Part shown: piece after piece, positions 7,700-16,085 of the stretch
Layout: each line of letters begins with the position of its first letter
Numbering within the stretch: the stretch's first letter is position 1
NCBI GenBank assembly: GCA_938004185.1
Contig: CALKWN010000176.1
Span: 1 to 64,000, forward strand
Source of the DNA: an uncultured candidate division WWE3 bacterium
GTDB taxonomy: Bacteria; Patescibacteriota; WWE3; UBA101185; UBA10185
Direction of reading: 5' to 3'
DNA length: 64,000 nt
Notes under the pieces: generated by a model
The model's database searches: none
What the model was told of the DNA's origin: nothing
Seen by the model: only the letters and a program-made list of their open reading frames with translations
Made by a program: the position numbers and the translations under genes

Positions 7700-8839
7700 C
7701 TACTTACCGCCGAAAAGGTATTTTTGGACGAAAGCGTGTATTTGTACATAATCCCCAGTTTGCGGTAGGAGCACGTATTGGCCGTTGTAAAGAGTTTTAT
7801 CCACCGGTTCTGCCAGTAAGCCCCCCTGATCTGCCGAGCTTCTTTCGTCAAGAACCACTGATACCACTCTATCAAAGTTAATTTTTTGGGACAGGGCGTA
7901 GAAGGAATTAACGGTTCCGAAGTCTATATCTGTATCTGTGTTTGTTGAGTAGGCGTCATACAGACTTTTTAGTTTGGCAGGATTTATTAGGGTTTGAAGG
8001 GAAAGCGACTTATTTTTAATGGCCATTATTATTTTCTGCTGTCTGCGTGATCTGGCAAAATCGGTATTCTCGCCATTATTTCCGTGCCTGGATCGTACAA
8101 ATTTAAGAGCAGTTTCACCGTCCATGGTTTGAACGCCTTTTTCGAATTCTATTGTTTCGTATCTACACGGAAATATGTAGTAATAGGATTTATTTTCTTC
8201 CAAAAGTTTTTCAATTTCTTCCTGTGTTCTTCCGCATGTGTTGTTTTCCATGTTTTCCACCGGATATTCGTAGTCGGCGAAGGAGTTTTCTACATCGACA
8301 TCAACACCTCCCAAAATATCTACAACTTCTCTGAAAAGATCAAAAGATACAAGTACGTGGTAATGTATAGGTATTCCAAGAACATCTTGAATAACCGATC
8401 TTATCCCCTCAGCACCCGTGCTTTGATAAACCGCATTAATTTTGCTTGAGTAACCCTTTGGATTTTTGACCCATAAATCGCGGGGAAGTGAGATAAGAAC
8501 CACATCATTGTCTAGCTTACCTATAGATGCGACAAGAAGAGTATCAGTCAAAACACTTCTTGTTGACTCCGGACCGGTTATTCTTCTATCCGATCCCATA
8601 ATAAGGATGTTTGTTCTTCCGTCGGTTTCATTAAGGTCCGTTCCCGCCACTGTAGCAATAACTGAGACGGGATTAAAAGCAGCAAGTATTTTGTCGTTAA
8701 ATACAACAACTGCGGCGACAACAGAAACAGCTATGAATAGCGCAACTATCTTGAGTATTTTAGCGGGAGACCCCCCGCGTTCATTTTTTATGCTACTAAC
8801 GGTACCGTTAGTTTTTTTGCAAATGTCCATATACTTCAT
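7700..8839 (-). CDS. LytR-CpsA-Psr (LCP) family cell-wall glycopolymer ligase
   Basis: LCP proteins transfer lipid-linked glycopolymers to peptidoglycan outside the membrane. The 379-residue protein has one transmembrane helix (about residues 27-50) and then the LCP domain: NILIMGSDRR, the RSVLTDTLLVASI segment with the phosphate-binding region, ISLPRDLWV, INAVY, GGVDVDVE, and the conserved FVRSRHGNNGENTDFARSRRQQ region with its arginines and aspartate. A pair of cysteines in a 20-residue insertion (around NTCGRTQ and FPCRYE) may form a disulfide. It is on the same strand as tpiA (4-nt gap) and holA. Confidence 0.93.
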   Translation of the reverse strand: MKYMDICKKTNGTVSSIKNERGGSPAKILKIVALFIAVSVVAAVVVFNDKILAAFNPVSVIATVAGTDLNETDGRTNILIMGSDRRITGPESTRSVLTDTLLVASIGKLDNDVVLISLPRDLWVKNPKGYSSKINAVYQSTGAEGIRSVIQDVLGIPIHYHVLVSFDLFREVVDILGGVDVDVENSFADYEYPVENMENNTCGRTQEEIEKLLEENKSYYYIFPCRYETIEFEKGVQTMDGETALKFVRSRHGNNGENTDFARSRRQQKIIMAIKNKSLSLQTLINPAKLKSLYDAYSTNTDTDIDFGTVNSFYALSQKINFDRVVSVVLDERSSADQGGLLAEPVDKTLYNGQYVLLPQTGDYVQIHAFVQKYLFGGK

Positions 8840-8843
8840 ATTT

Positions 8844-9497
8844 TTAAAGATAAGCTCTGACTATTTCTGCGAAATGTTCCGGGTCAAGACTTGCGTTTCC
8901 GGCCAGAACCCCGTCCAGCCCGTCTATATTAACCAGATTTCCCACGTTTTGTCTATTAACGGAACCCCCGTATATTAAAGGTTCGTTTTTCGGCAAAATC
9001 TTTCTAATTTCTTTAACTCCCTCAATAATTTCCTGGGGGTCCTTTTCTTTATAGACTCCCTCCTTTGAAATATTTGCCGGATCTTCCCAGGCAAAAATTA
9101 CGCCCGGTTTTATATATTTTTTAATTTTTTCAGGTTCTACAAAGCACACAATAGGAGTAACTCCGTTTTCCAGACACCTTCTGATTTTCTTCATTACTTT
9201 ACCGGATGTTTCTTTGCGTTCGCTGTGTCCCACTATTGAGTAAGCACAAATTTCTTTTATCTGAAAAGCACCTGTTTCTCCCGTGTGTGCACCCTTTTTT
9301 TCGAGAGACACGTCCTGCGATGCCGTTTCTATTGCTGTGTTTTTAAACATTTCCGCTACAGGCAGAAGATGGGGTTGCGATGGTGCAACAATTATTTTTA
9401 CTTTTTCCAAAGAATCTTTTAGGTCAAACTGTTCTTCCCATTTCAAAATATCTCCCATACTCATGTTCATTTTCCAATTTGCAATAATATATTTCAC
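8844..9497 (-). CDS. tpiA: Triosephosphate isomerase, short form
   Basis: Interconverts glyceraldehyde 3-phosphate and dihydroxyacetone phosphate. Substrate Lys is in NWKMN (residues 6-10), the catalytic His in IVGHSERKE, and the phosphate loop in YGGSVNRQNV. The catalytic-Glu segment reads FAWEDPANI instead of the usual YEPVWAIGTG. At 217 residues, with a shortened loop 6, it resembles the compact archaeal-type enzymes more than the 250-residue bacterial form. The start is GTG, preceded by a strong Shine-Dalgarno AAGGAGG (9503-9509) at 5 nt. It overlaps the upstream AOR-like gene by 4 nt and is the last enzyme of the gap-pgk-ferredoxin-AOR-tpiA run. Confidence 0.93.
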   Translation of the reverse strand: MKYIIANWKMNMSMGDILKWEEQFDLKDSLEKVKIIVAPSQPHLLPVAEMFKNTAIETASQDVSLEKKGAHTGETGAFQIKEICAYSIVGHSERKETSGKVMKKIRRCLENGVTPIVCFVEPEKIKKYIKPGVIFAWEDPANISKEGVYKEKDPQEIIEGVKEIRKILPKNEPLIYGGSVNRQNVGNLVNIDGLDGVLAGNASLDPEHFAEIVRAYL

Positions 9498-10339
9498 GAT
9501 ATCCTCCTTAATGTTTGTTCAATCAATTTCGGCAAAAATTCTATATCTTCGTGAGTATAATTATAGCCGAGTACGTTCAGGCACGAAAAGACCACACCGA
9601 CATCAGTATAGATTTTGTCGGCGTATTGGCAGGCCACAAGACTGTGTAAAAGGACATTTCCTCCCATTTCTCCGGTTTTTGACTTACCGCACCCTATAGG
9701 ACAGTTTGAGCACGATGGGTAGGTGCCCTCAATAACACTCAACTCGTCCTTTCTATTAAGAATTTTTTTGTACAGTTCTTCGTATTTGTCGAAATCCGTA
9801 ATATTTATAAGTTCGGTTCCTGTTACCACAAATCCCGATATATTTTTTTCGGCAAATTCTTTTTCTAGATAGTGTTCGGGTGTTGTAAAATAACCTCCCA
9901 GCAATACTTTGTTTTCTTCGATTTTTGTAACACTTCTTTTTCCCGGCAGACCTAAAGTATCCGGGTCCTCATTTTGAGTTCTAAAACTTACGGAAGAATT
10001 TAATATGTCCAGGACGGTTTTTGTTTCTGCAGTACCCGTAATCACTATTGCGTCCAGACCGCCGTATCTTATTCTTAGTGAAAGGCTACCGCCGATATAA
10101 ATGTCCTCAATTACACCGTCGTTGTTTAAAACTATAGATGTTTTCGAAGCGAAAGGAAAAAGACCGTTTAACGGACCGACCGCCAAAATCAACGGATTTT
10201 TTTCGTAGTACATCTCCATTAATTTAAAGCCGAGTCCTACACCACCTATATAATTATCCAGATCCTCAAAACTTTTTACTTCGTACTCACTTGTGTTTAG
10301 GTCTATAGATAATATTTTTCTTGGTTTCCCTTGTTTCAT
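9494..10339 (-). CDS. Truncated aldehyde:ferredoxin oxidoreductase-like protein
   Basis: The 281 residues match the first part of the tungsten enzyme family AOR/GAPOR. The opening (KILSIDLNTSEYEVKSF, then YIGGVGLGFKLM), the central NPLILAVGPLNG and FASKTSIV, and GGLDAIVITG correspond to the tungstopterin-binding domain 1. A cysteine motif CSNCPIGC (C210, C213, C217) matches the first three ligands of the family's iron-sulfur cluster. Normal family members have about 600 residues, so roughly half is missing, including the usual fourth ligand. C238 or C254 might replace it. The frame is open and intact, and the gene is packed between a ferredoxin-like gene and tpiA, so it looks functional rather than decayed. 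Its reaction is unknown; glyceraldehyde 3-phosphate is a reasonable guess from context only. Confidence 0.75.
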   Translation of the reverse strand: MKQGKPRKILSIDLNTSEYEVKSFEDLDNYIGGVGLGFKLMEMYYEKNPLILAVGPLNGLFPFASKTSIVLNNDGVIEDIYIGGSLSLRIRYGGLDAIVITGTAETKTVLDILNSSVSFRTQNEDPDTLGLPGKRSVTKIEENKVLLGGYFTTPEHYLEKEFAEKNISGFVVTGTELINITDFDKYEELYKKILNRKDELSVIEGTYPSCSNCPIGCGKSKTGEMGGNVLLHSLVACQYADKIYTDVGVVFSCLNVLGYNYTHEDIEFLPKLIEQTLRRIS

Positions 10340-10591
10340 TTATTCAATTTCCTCAATTTCAAAAACACCTTTCGGACATATTTTTTGAATTTTTTCCACA
10401 TCGAGGTTACTGATTCTAGGGTCGATTTCAAGTGAGTACTCTATGTAACCCATTTTTGTATTTGTGTTCCTAAAAACTCTTATGAGTGCGCCCTCGAGAC
10501 CTATTTTAGTCAGCTGTCGCTGTGCCTCCATTACGCACATTTCGCACCCCACACATTTTTCTGGAAAAGCGACCTTTAGGGTTTTTGGCAT
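10340..10591 (-). CDS. Ferredoxin-like protein with one four-cysteine cluster
   Basis: An 83-residue protein. Near the N-terminus it has CVGCEMC (CxxCxxC), and near the C-terminus ICPKGVFEI, giving four cysteines that could bind one [4Fe-4S] cluster. The fourth cysteine that would normally complete a CxxCxxCxxxC motif is absent after CEMC, so this is not a classical two-cluster ferredoxin. The gene overlaps the pgk stop by 1 nt and abuts the AOR-like gene, which suggests it is the electron carrier or a subunit for that enzyme. The partnership is inferred from position. Confidence 0.72.
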   Translation of the reverse strand: MPKTLKVAFPEKCVGCEMCVMEAQRQLTKIGLEGALIRVFRNTNTKMGYIEYSLEIDPRISNLDVEKIQKICPKGVFEIEEIE

Positions 10592-11568
10592 TATTTTCTT
10601 TTGTTCAGTGCCTCTATAGCGGGTAAGGTTTTTTCCGCAAGGTACTGAAGCATGGCTCCTCCGCCGGTTGATACAAAACTAAATTTATCAAGTGACGAAA
10701 AGCTATTTACGGCGGTAATAGTGTCTCCGCCGCCTATTACAGTAAAAGCGCCTTCAGAAGTTTTTTTGGCGATAGCGTTGGTAATCTCAACTGTTCCTAA
10801 TGAAAACTCGGGATCCTCGTAGGCTCCCATTGGTCCGGCCCATAAAATGGTACCGGCTTTTTCTATAGTGCTCATATATTTGTTAATAGTATTTTTTCCG
10901 ATATCTTTATTTTCCGGAGCGTAGTCTTCCGGTATAACGAGGTTGTAAGGTAATTCTTCTTTCCATTCCAAACCTAATTTTCCTCCAAGAAGTACGAAAT
11001 CAGCTTTCTTTAGGAATTTTTCAACCACGGGAAGTTTGCTCTCCAGTTTTGCCCCTCCTATCACAACAACAAAAAGTCCTTTTACGTCGCCGAACAACAA
11101 ATTTAATGTTTCTATTTCTTTTTGAAATCTTAAACCGGCGTAAGCGGGAATCCATTCGGGAATTCCGACTATAGAAGCGTGTTTTCTATGTGATGTGGCA
11201 AAACTCTCGTTTACATAAATAGAACCGTATCCCGAAAGTTTTTTGGCGTGTTGAAGGTCGTTGGCCTCCTCGCCTTTTTCGAATCTCAGATTTTCAAGCA
11301 ATTCGTAGTTTGCTACTCCCAACTCCTTGTCAAAAAAGGCAGAAAGCGGTTTCGTTGAATATTTTTCATCGGGTTTTCCTCCGGGGCTTCCGATGTGACC
11401 CATTATCACCGGCTTAGCTCCCTTTGAAATAATGTAATTTAGAGTGTCGAGGCAGGATTCAATTCTGAATTTTTCTTGAATTTCTCCGTGGATTATAGGG
11501 ACATCTAAATCGCATCTCACAACAACTTTCTGACCGGGTTCAATATTAGCTTCATTTAGGAATTTCAT
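10591..11568 (-). CDS. pgk: Phosphoglycerate kinase, short form
   Basis: Makes ATP and 3-phosphoglycerate from 1,3-bisphosphoglycerate. Visible family motifs, in order, are VVRCDLDVP, GHIGSPGGKPDEKYS, ENLRFEKGEEAND, SHRKHASIVG, GGAKLESKLPV, GPMGAYEDPEFSLGT, IGGGDTITAV and the C-terminal STGGGAMLQYL. At 325 residues it is about 60-70 shorter than typical bacterial enzymes, with losses mainly in surface loops. The gene lies 33 nt downstream of gap and overlaps the ferredoxin-like gene, so it is part of the glycolytic operon. Confidence 0.96.
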   Translation of the reverse strand: MKFLNEANIEPGQKVVVRCDLDVPIIHGEIQEKFRIESCLDTLNYIISKGAKPVIMGHIGSPGGKPDEKYSTKPLSAFFDKELGVANYELLENLRFEKGEEANDLQHAKKLSGYGSIYVNESFATSHRKHASIVGIPEWIPAYAGLRFQKEIETLNLLFGDVKGLFVVVIGGAKLESKLPVVEKFLKKADFVLLGGKLGLEWKEELPYNLVIPEDYAPENKDIGKNTINKYMSTIEKAGTILWAGPMGAYEDPEFSLGTVEITNAIAKKTSEGAFTVIGGGDTITAVNSFSSLDKFSFVSTGGGAMLQYLAEKTLPAIEALNKRK

Positions 11569-11601
11569 TGGGACTATTTTATCATCTGTCCGCGGATATT
11601 A

Positions 11602-12681
11602 TTAGGATATTGTCAGAAGAGCCATTTCTACAAGACGATTACTGTATCCCCACTCGTTGTCGTACCAGGCAAGTACTTTTACAAGATCGCCGTCGCATAC
11701 CCGTGTCATTTCCAAATCAACAATTGCCGAATAGTTATTCTTAATAATGTCCGAAGATACCAGAGGTGTGTAAGTTGCATCAATAACACCTTTGTACTTG
11801 GGGTCTTTTTTGGCTTCCAAAAACGCAGCGTTAATCTCTTCTTTTGTAGTTTTTTTCTCTACCAGCATTGTTATATCCGAAATAGAACCCGTAATTATTG
11901 GAACTCTCAGCGAAATGCCGTCAAATTTGCCTTTCAGGTCGGGAATAACTAATGTGGTGGCTTTTGCGGCTCCGGTACTGGTAGGTGAGATATTGTATCC
12001 CGCTGCTCTAGAGCGTCTCATGTCAGGTTTATTAGGTGAGGGCGGCCCGTCTACAACACTTTGATTTGCGGTAACAGCGTGTACAGTGCTCATAAGGCCT
12101 TTCAAAACTTTAAATTTGGAATGTACCACGTCTATTACAGGTGCTATGCAGTTTGTTGTGCACGAAGCATTTGAAATCACATTCTGCCCCAGATATTGAG
12201 AGTCGTTGACGCCTATAAGGAAAGTTTGAGTTTCTCCGCCTTTTGTAGGTGCGCTTATTACAACTTTTTTAGCCCCGGCGTTAATATGAGCTTTTGCTGC
12301 GTCATCTTCAGTGAATCTTCCGGTACACTCTAAAACACAGTCGACATCAAGTTCTTTCCAGGGAAGTTTTGTGGGGTCTTTTTCTGACAATACTTTTGTT
12401 TTTTTACCGTCCACAACCAGATAATTTTCTTTTCCGATAGTGCTAAAAAACTCTTTTCCCCCATTGTTGTCTTCGAGTCTTACCTTTTTACCGTCCTCTT
12501 CAACATAAATGTCTTTGTCGTAAACTCCGTAAGCTGAATCATATTTGAGTAAGTGCGCGAGTATTCTGGGATTAGTAAGGTCGTTTACCGCAACAATCTC
12601 AACATCTTTCTTTTCCAAAGCAATTTTAAGGGAGGCTCTTCCTATTCTTCCGAAACCGTTAATTGCTATGCGGGCAGTCAT
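11602..12681 (-). CDS. gap: Glyceraldehyde-3-phosphate dehydrogenase (phosphorylating, type I)
   Basis: Oxidises glyceraldehyde 3-phosphate to 1,3-bisphosphoglycerate with NAD(P). It has the N-terminal Rossmann motif INGFGRIGR, the catalytic-cysteine motif SNASCTTNC, the HAVTANQSVVDGP loop, RRSRAAGYNISPTSTGAAKA and the C-terminal WYDNEWGYSNR. At 359 residues it is slightly longer than the usual 330-340, with an insertion near residues 60-75. A phosphorylating GAPDH is encoded beside an AOR-like protein, so the latter is probably not the only glyceraldehyde 3-phosphate-oxidising route. Confidence 0.97.
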   Translation of the reverse strand: MTARIAINGFGRIGRASLKIALEKKDVEIVAVNDLTNPRILAHLLKYDSAYGVYDKDIYVEEDGKKVRLEDNNGGKEFFSTIGKENYLVVDGKKTKVLSEKDPTKLPWKELDVDCVLECTGRFTEDDAAKAHINAGAKKVVISAPTKGGETQTFLIGVNDSQYLGQNVISNASCTTNCIAPVIDVVHSKFKVLKGLMSTVHAVTANQSVVDGPPSPNKPDMRRSRAAGYNISPTSTGAAKATTLVIPDLKGKFDGISLRVPIITGSISDITMLVEKKTTKEEINAAFLEAKKDPKYKGVIDATYTPLVSSDIIKNNYSAIVDLEMTRVCDGDLVKVLAWYDNEWGYSNRLVEMALLTIS

Positions 12682-12694
12682 AAAGTAATTATAT

Positions 12695-12958
12695 CTATAG
12701 GTGAGAATTAATCCAACTTTTTAATACTTCTTTGGGCATCGCGCCCTCTTTTCTATCAGCTTCTTTCCCGTTTTTAAGGATAACAATTGTCGGAATGCTA
12801 AATATTTCGTACTCCGATGCTAAGGCTCCTTCCGCCTCAACGTCAACTTTTTTAATTTCGATTTTACCATTCAACTCTTTTGCGACTTCATCCAAAAGGG
12901 GCGCCATTATTTTGCATGGACCGCACCAATCCGCGTAAAAATCTAAAAGTTGTAACAT
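12695..12958 (-). CDS. trxA: Thioredoxin
   Basis: An 87-residue minimal thioredoxin with the redox motif WCGPCK (residues 12-17), the cis-proline segment FSIPTIVIL and the GAMPKEVLKSWI ending. It lacks the first beta strand and helix of the 105-residue enzyme, as is common for short thioredoxins. It reduces protein disulfides in the cytoplasm. It lies 13 nt upstream of gap on the same strand and may head that operon. Confidence 0.93.
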   Translation of the reverse strand: MLQLLDFYADWCGPCKIMAPLLDEVAKELNGKIEIKKVDVEAEGALASEYEIFSIPTIVILKNGKEADRKEGAMPKEVLKSWINSHL

Positions 12959-13027
12959 AGTCGGTTGTCCTTTAAAAATTTATTCCTACAAACGATATCC
13001 ATGATAACATAAATTTTGGTCTTCACT

Positions 13028-14035
13028 ATGTATGTAAAAATGCAAAACATACAAAATAATACTGTAAAAGAAAATTCAAAACCATTTAAATTTTATTTCG
13101 TGTTGGCGGCAGCCGCTCTATTGCTCGTACTTTTTATTTTAAGAACATTTCTGTACGAAAAGCTTTTTGCTCCCGTTGCGGTAGAGGTGGAGAAAGATAT
13201 GTACGTCGATACACAGATTACTCCGAATTTTAATATCGAACCCGTTAAATTAATAAGTTCGGGTTCAGATTCTCCGCCTGAGTTAATACTTGGGGTATCG
13301 GGAATAGTAATTGACGCGGATTCCGGTCTAATTATTTATGATAAAGACTCTTTGAAAAGAATGCCTTTGGCGAGTTTGGTGAAAATATTGACCGCAGTAG
13401 TAGTAATAGAACATAAATCTTTACCGGATTATGCCACTGTTACCGAGGAATCAGGTTCTGTTGGTGAAAACACAATGGGAGTTTCAGCGGGAGAAGTTTA
13501 TACAATAGAAGAGCTCCTTTACGGACTTTTATTAAACTCGGGAAATGACGCGGCTTACGTTTTGGCCGAAAATACTGCCGGTTCCATAGAAGAATTCGTA
13601 AAATGGATGAATAGAAAGACAGACGAATTGGGTTTGATTGATACGGAGGTTTATGATCCGAGCGGTTTAGATGACAGATCGTACACGACAGCCAGAGACC
13701 TTGCCGTTTTAACAGAGTACGCTATGAGGCACGATGTTTTCAGAAAAATTGTAGCTACGGTTAGTAAAGAACTTCCTTACTCGGGTTTGCACAAATATTT
13801 ATTCTTGGAGAATCAGACAAACCTTCTCACTACTTATCCCGGAGTTAAAGGTGTTAAAACCGGATATACAGAGGAGGCCGGTCTTTGCTTATCCACATAC
13901 GCTTCTAATGAAGGCAGGAATTTGATCGGGGTTGTTTTAAATAGTATAAGCCGCCGAAGTGACATGATTTTAATGTTAGATTACGGATTCGGATATTACG
14001 GTATTAAGGTAGACCACGGCCTCTTGGATTATTGA
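13028..14035 (+). CDS. D-alanyl-D-alanine carboxypeptidase (PBP5/DacA type, S11 family)
   Basis: Trims the terminal D-Ala of peptidoglycan stem peptides outside the membrane. One N-terminal transmembrane segment is followed by the penicillin-binding fold with all three active-site motifs: SLVK (Ser-x-x-Lys, in MPLASLVKIL), SGN (in LLNSGNDAAYVL) and KTG (in GVKTGYTEEAG). The C-terminal domain typical of PBP5 is missing, so this is a single-domain form with a signal anchor. The frame opens at a TTG at 13016, but I prefer the ATG at 13028. A TAACAT at 13005-13010 could be the -10 box, giving a leader of about 11 nt. Confidence 0.92.
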   Translation: MYVKMQNIQNNTVKENSKPFKFYFVLAAAALLLVLFILRTFLYEKLFAPVAVEVEKDMYVDTQITPNFNIEPVKLISSGSDSPPELILGVSGIVIDADSGLIIYDKDSLKRMPLASLVKILTAVVVIEHKSLPDYATVTEESGSVGENTMGVSAGEVYTIEELLYGLLLNSGNDAAYVLAENTAGSIEEFVKWMNRKTDELGLIDTEVYDPSGLDDRSYTTARDLAVLTEYAMRHDVFRKIVATVSKELPYSGLHKYLFLENQTNLLTTYPGVKGVKTGYTEEAGLCLSTYASNEGRNLIGVVLNSISRRSDMILMLDYGFGYYGIKVDHGLLDY

Positions 14036-14080
14036 TTTATCCAAAGATTCGGAGCTATCGATAAATAAAATTCTCTGTGA

Positions 14081-14092
14081 TATGTTATTAGC
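14081..14092 (+). promoter_or_regulatory. Leaderless promoter of the UvrD-type helicase gene
   Basis: An extended -10 element, TGA-TATGTT (hexamer 14081-14086), lies 6 nt before the GTG start at 14093. Transcription would start at or next to the first codon. Confidence 0.55.
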
Positions 14093-16042
14093 GTGGCTGA
14101 AACTTCTGTAAAATCTTTTAAAAACCTTAATGACGATCAGATCGCTGCCGTATCGCATTATCTGGGGCCGGCTCTTGTGGTCGCAGGCCCGGGAAGCGGT
14201 AAAACCAGAGTTTTAACTCATAGAGTAGCTTTTTTAATTGAAGAAAAAGGTGTGTCCGAAACCGATATACTTTGCGTCACTTTTACAAATAAAGCTGCAG
14301 ATGAAATAAAAACGCGTGTCAGAGATATTTTGGGCAAAGACAGTGCTTTACCTTGGAGCGGAACTTTTCATAGTGTCTGTGCAAAAATTCTTAGAAAGGA
14401 CGGCCGCGAAATCGGAATTCCCGTATCTTATGTTATTTATGATACTGATGATCAGGCCGCCGTTATCAGAGATATTGAAAAGGACTTCGGAATTGATACA
14501 AAAAGATTTCATCCTCGAGCGGTCCTTGAATTTATTTCCGGAGCAAAATCCGAAATGGTCACGCCCGAAATGTACGCCGGATACGCACAGGGATATTTTC
14601 AAAAGACGGTTGCAAAAATTTACCCCGAATATCAGCACAGACTCAGACAGAGTAACGCTCTTGATTTTGACGATCTTCTTATAGAAACCGTGAGGCTTTT
14701 TGAAACCACCCCACATGTCCTCTCAAAATATCAGGATATTTTCAAATTCATTTTGGTTGATGAGTACCAGGACACAAATAAAGTTCAATATGCTTTAACT
14801 AAAGTTTTGGCAAATGGTAACGATAATTTGTTTGTTGTCGGAGATATGTCCCAGGCAATTTACAGTTTTAGGGGAGCTGATTTCAGAAATATTTTAAATT
14901 TTCAAAGGGATTATCCGGACGCTAAAATTTATAATTTAGGAAAAAATTACAGATCCACGAAAAATATTTTGGAAGCCGCCAAAAACTTAATAAAAAATAA
15001 TTCGACACACATTCCGCTAGATCTAAGAACGGATAATTCAGGCGGTGACAAAATAGTAATTTACAGAGGAAGTTCGGAAAAAGATGAAGCGTCCTTTTTG
15101 GTTGAAGAGATTTCGAAATCTTTAGTTTCAGGAAAAGAATATTCAGATATCGCCGTTTTATATAGAACAAATGCTCAATCAAGAAATATTGAAGAGCATT
15201 TTATACGTAATAACATTCCTTACAGGCTTGTAGGGGGAGTAAGGTTTTACGGACGAAAAGAAATCAAAGACATCGTCTCTTATCTTAAAGTTATCCATAA
15301 TCCTAAAGACAAAGTTGCGTGGGCCAGGATTATTAACGTTCCCCCAAGAGGTATAGGGCAAAAATCAGTGGAGCAACTTAAGGCCGCAAAATGGGATTTG
15401 GACTTGATTGAGGAAAAGTCGCACCTTCCGGTAAAAGAATGGATGGCGTCCTCTCAAAATTTATCTACTCTCGAGCTCATGGAAAAAGTTTTGGCCGATA
15501 CAAAATATATCGAATGGTTAAACGACGGAACCGAAGAAAACATTCAGAGAATAGAAAATATAAATGAGTTAAAGTCGGTTGCCGCTCAGTTCACGGAGCT
15601 AAACGATTTTCTGGAAAACGTGGCTTTGATTGAAAGCTCCGATCGGCCAAGAAATGAAGATTTCTCTATGGTTACCCTCATGACCGTTCATTCTTCGAAG
15701 GGTTTAGAATTTCCCCTTGTTTTTATGGTCGGAATGGAAGAAGGTTTATTTCCCCACAGCCAATCTCTTCTTGAGCAGGACTCTCTGGAGGAAGAAAGGC
15801 GCCTATGTTATGTGGCATTAACCCGCGCAAAAGAGAAAGTTTATATGACCTGTGTTTCTAACAGGTTGTACTTCGGAAACATTCAGGCAAATATTCCCAG
15901 CAGATTTTTGAACGAAATACCGAGCGATATTTTAGAATTTCGCGGAATTAAATTTGAAAAAGGTCGGTTGGACAAATTTCCCGGTTCCGTAGAAGATTTT
16001 ATGGATGACCTTGAGTTTGATAGGGGTAATTTTAGCTGGTGA
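14093..16042 (+). CDS. UvrD/PcrA-type superfamily 1 DNA helicase
   Basis: A 3'-5' DNA helicase for repair and replication restart. The 649 residues show the full SF1A motif set: Q motif LNDDQIAAV, Walker A AGPGSGKT (motif I), TFTNKAADE (Ia), DFDDLL, Walker B VDEYQDTN (II), GDMSQAIYSFRGAD (III), NYRS (IV), TVHSSKGLEF (V) and VALTRAKEKVY (VI). The start is GTG, placed by the -10 box 6 nt upstream. It is a little shorter than PcrA (about 720) because the C-terminal extension is brief. A second, longer helicase-nuclease is encoded nearby at 19658-22516. Confidence 0.95.
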   Translation: MAETSVKSFKNLNDDQIAAVSHYLGPALVVAGPGSGKTRVLTHRVAFLIEEKGVSETDILCVTFTNKAADEIKTRVRDILGKDSALPWSGTFHSVCAKILRKDGREIGIPVSYVIYDTDDQAAVIRDIEKDFGIDTKRFHPRAVLEFISGAKSEMVTPEMYAGYAQGYFQKTVAKIYPEYQHRLRQSNALDFDDLLIETVRLFETTPHVLSKYQDIFKFILVDEYQDTNKVQYALTKVLANGNDNLFVVGDMSQAIYSFRGADFRNILNFQRDYPDAKIYNLGKNYRSTKNILEAAKNLIKNNSTHIPLDLRTDNSGGDKIVIYRGSSEKDEASFLVEEISKSLVSGKEYSDIAVLYRTNAQSRNIEEHFIRNNIPYRLVGGVRFYGRKEIKDIVSYLKVIHNPKDKVAWARIINVPPRGIGQKSVEQLKAAKWDLDLIEEKSHLPVKEWMASSQNLSTLELMEKVLADTKYIEWLNDGTEENIQRIENINELKSVAAQFTELNDFLENVALIESSDRPRNEDFSMVTLMTVHSSKGLEFPLVFMVGMEEGLFPHSQSLLEQDSLEEERRLCYVALTRAKEKVYMTCVSNRLYFGNIQANIPSRFLNEIPSDILEFRGIKFEKGRLDKFPGSVEDFMDDLEFDRGNFSW

Positions 16043-16073
16043 TGTCTATTCGCGATCGTTCTTGGCAATAAGG

Positions 16074-16085
16074 TATAATTAGCTT
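16074..16085 (+). promoter_or_regulatory. Leaderless promoter of rsmA
   Basis: A perfect TATAAT (16074-16079) lies 6 nt before the ATG at 16086, so the transcript should begin at the start codon. I see no convincing -35 hexamer. Confidence 0.65.

Noticed and set aside
13016..13027. TTG start for the DD-carboxypeptidase gene
   Set aside because: An ATG follows at 13028 in frame; a leaderless TTG start is less likely.
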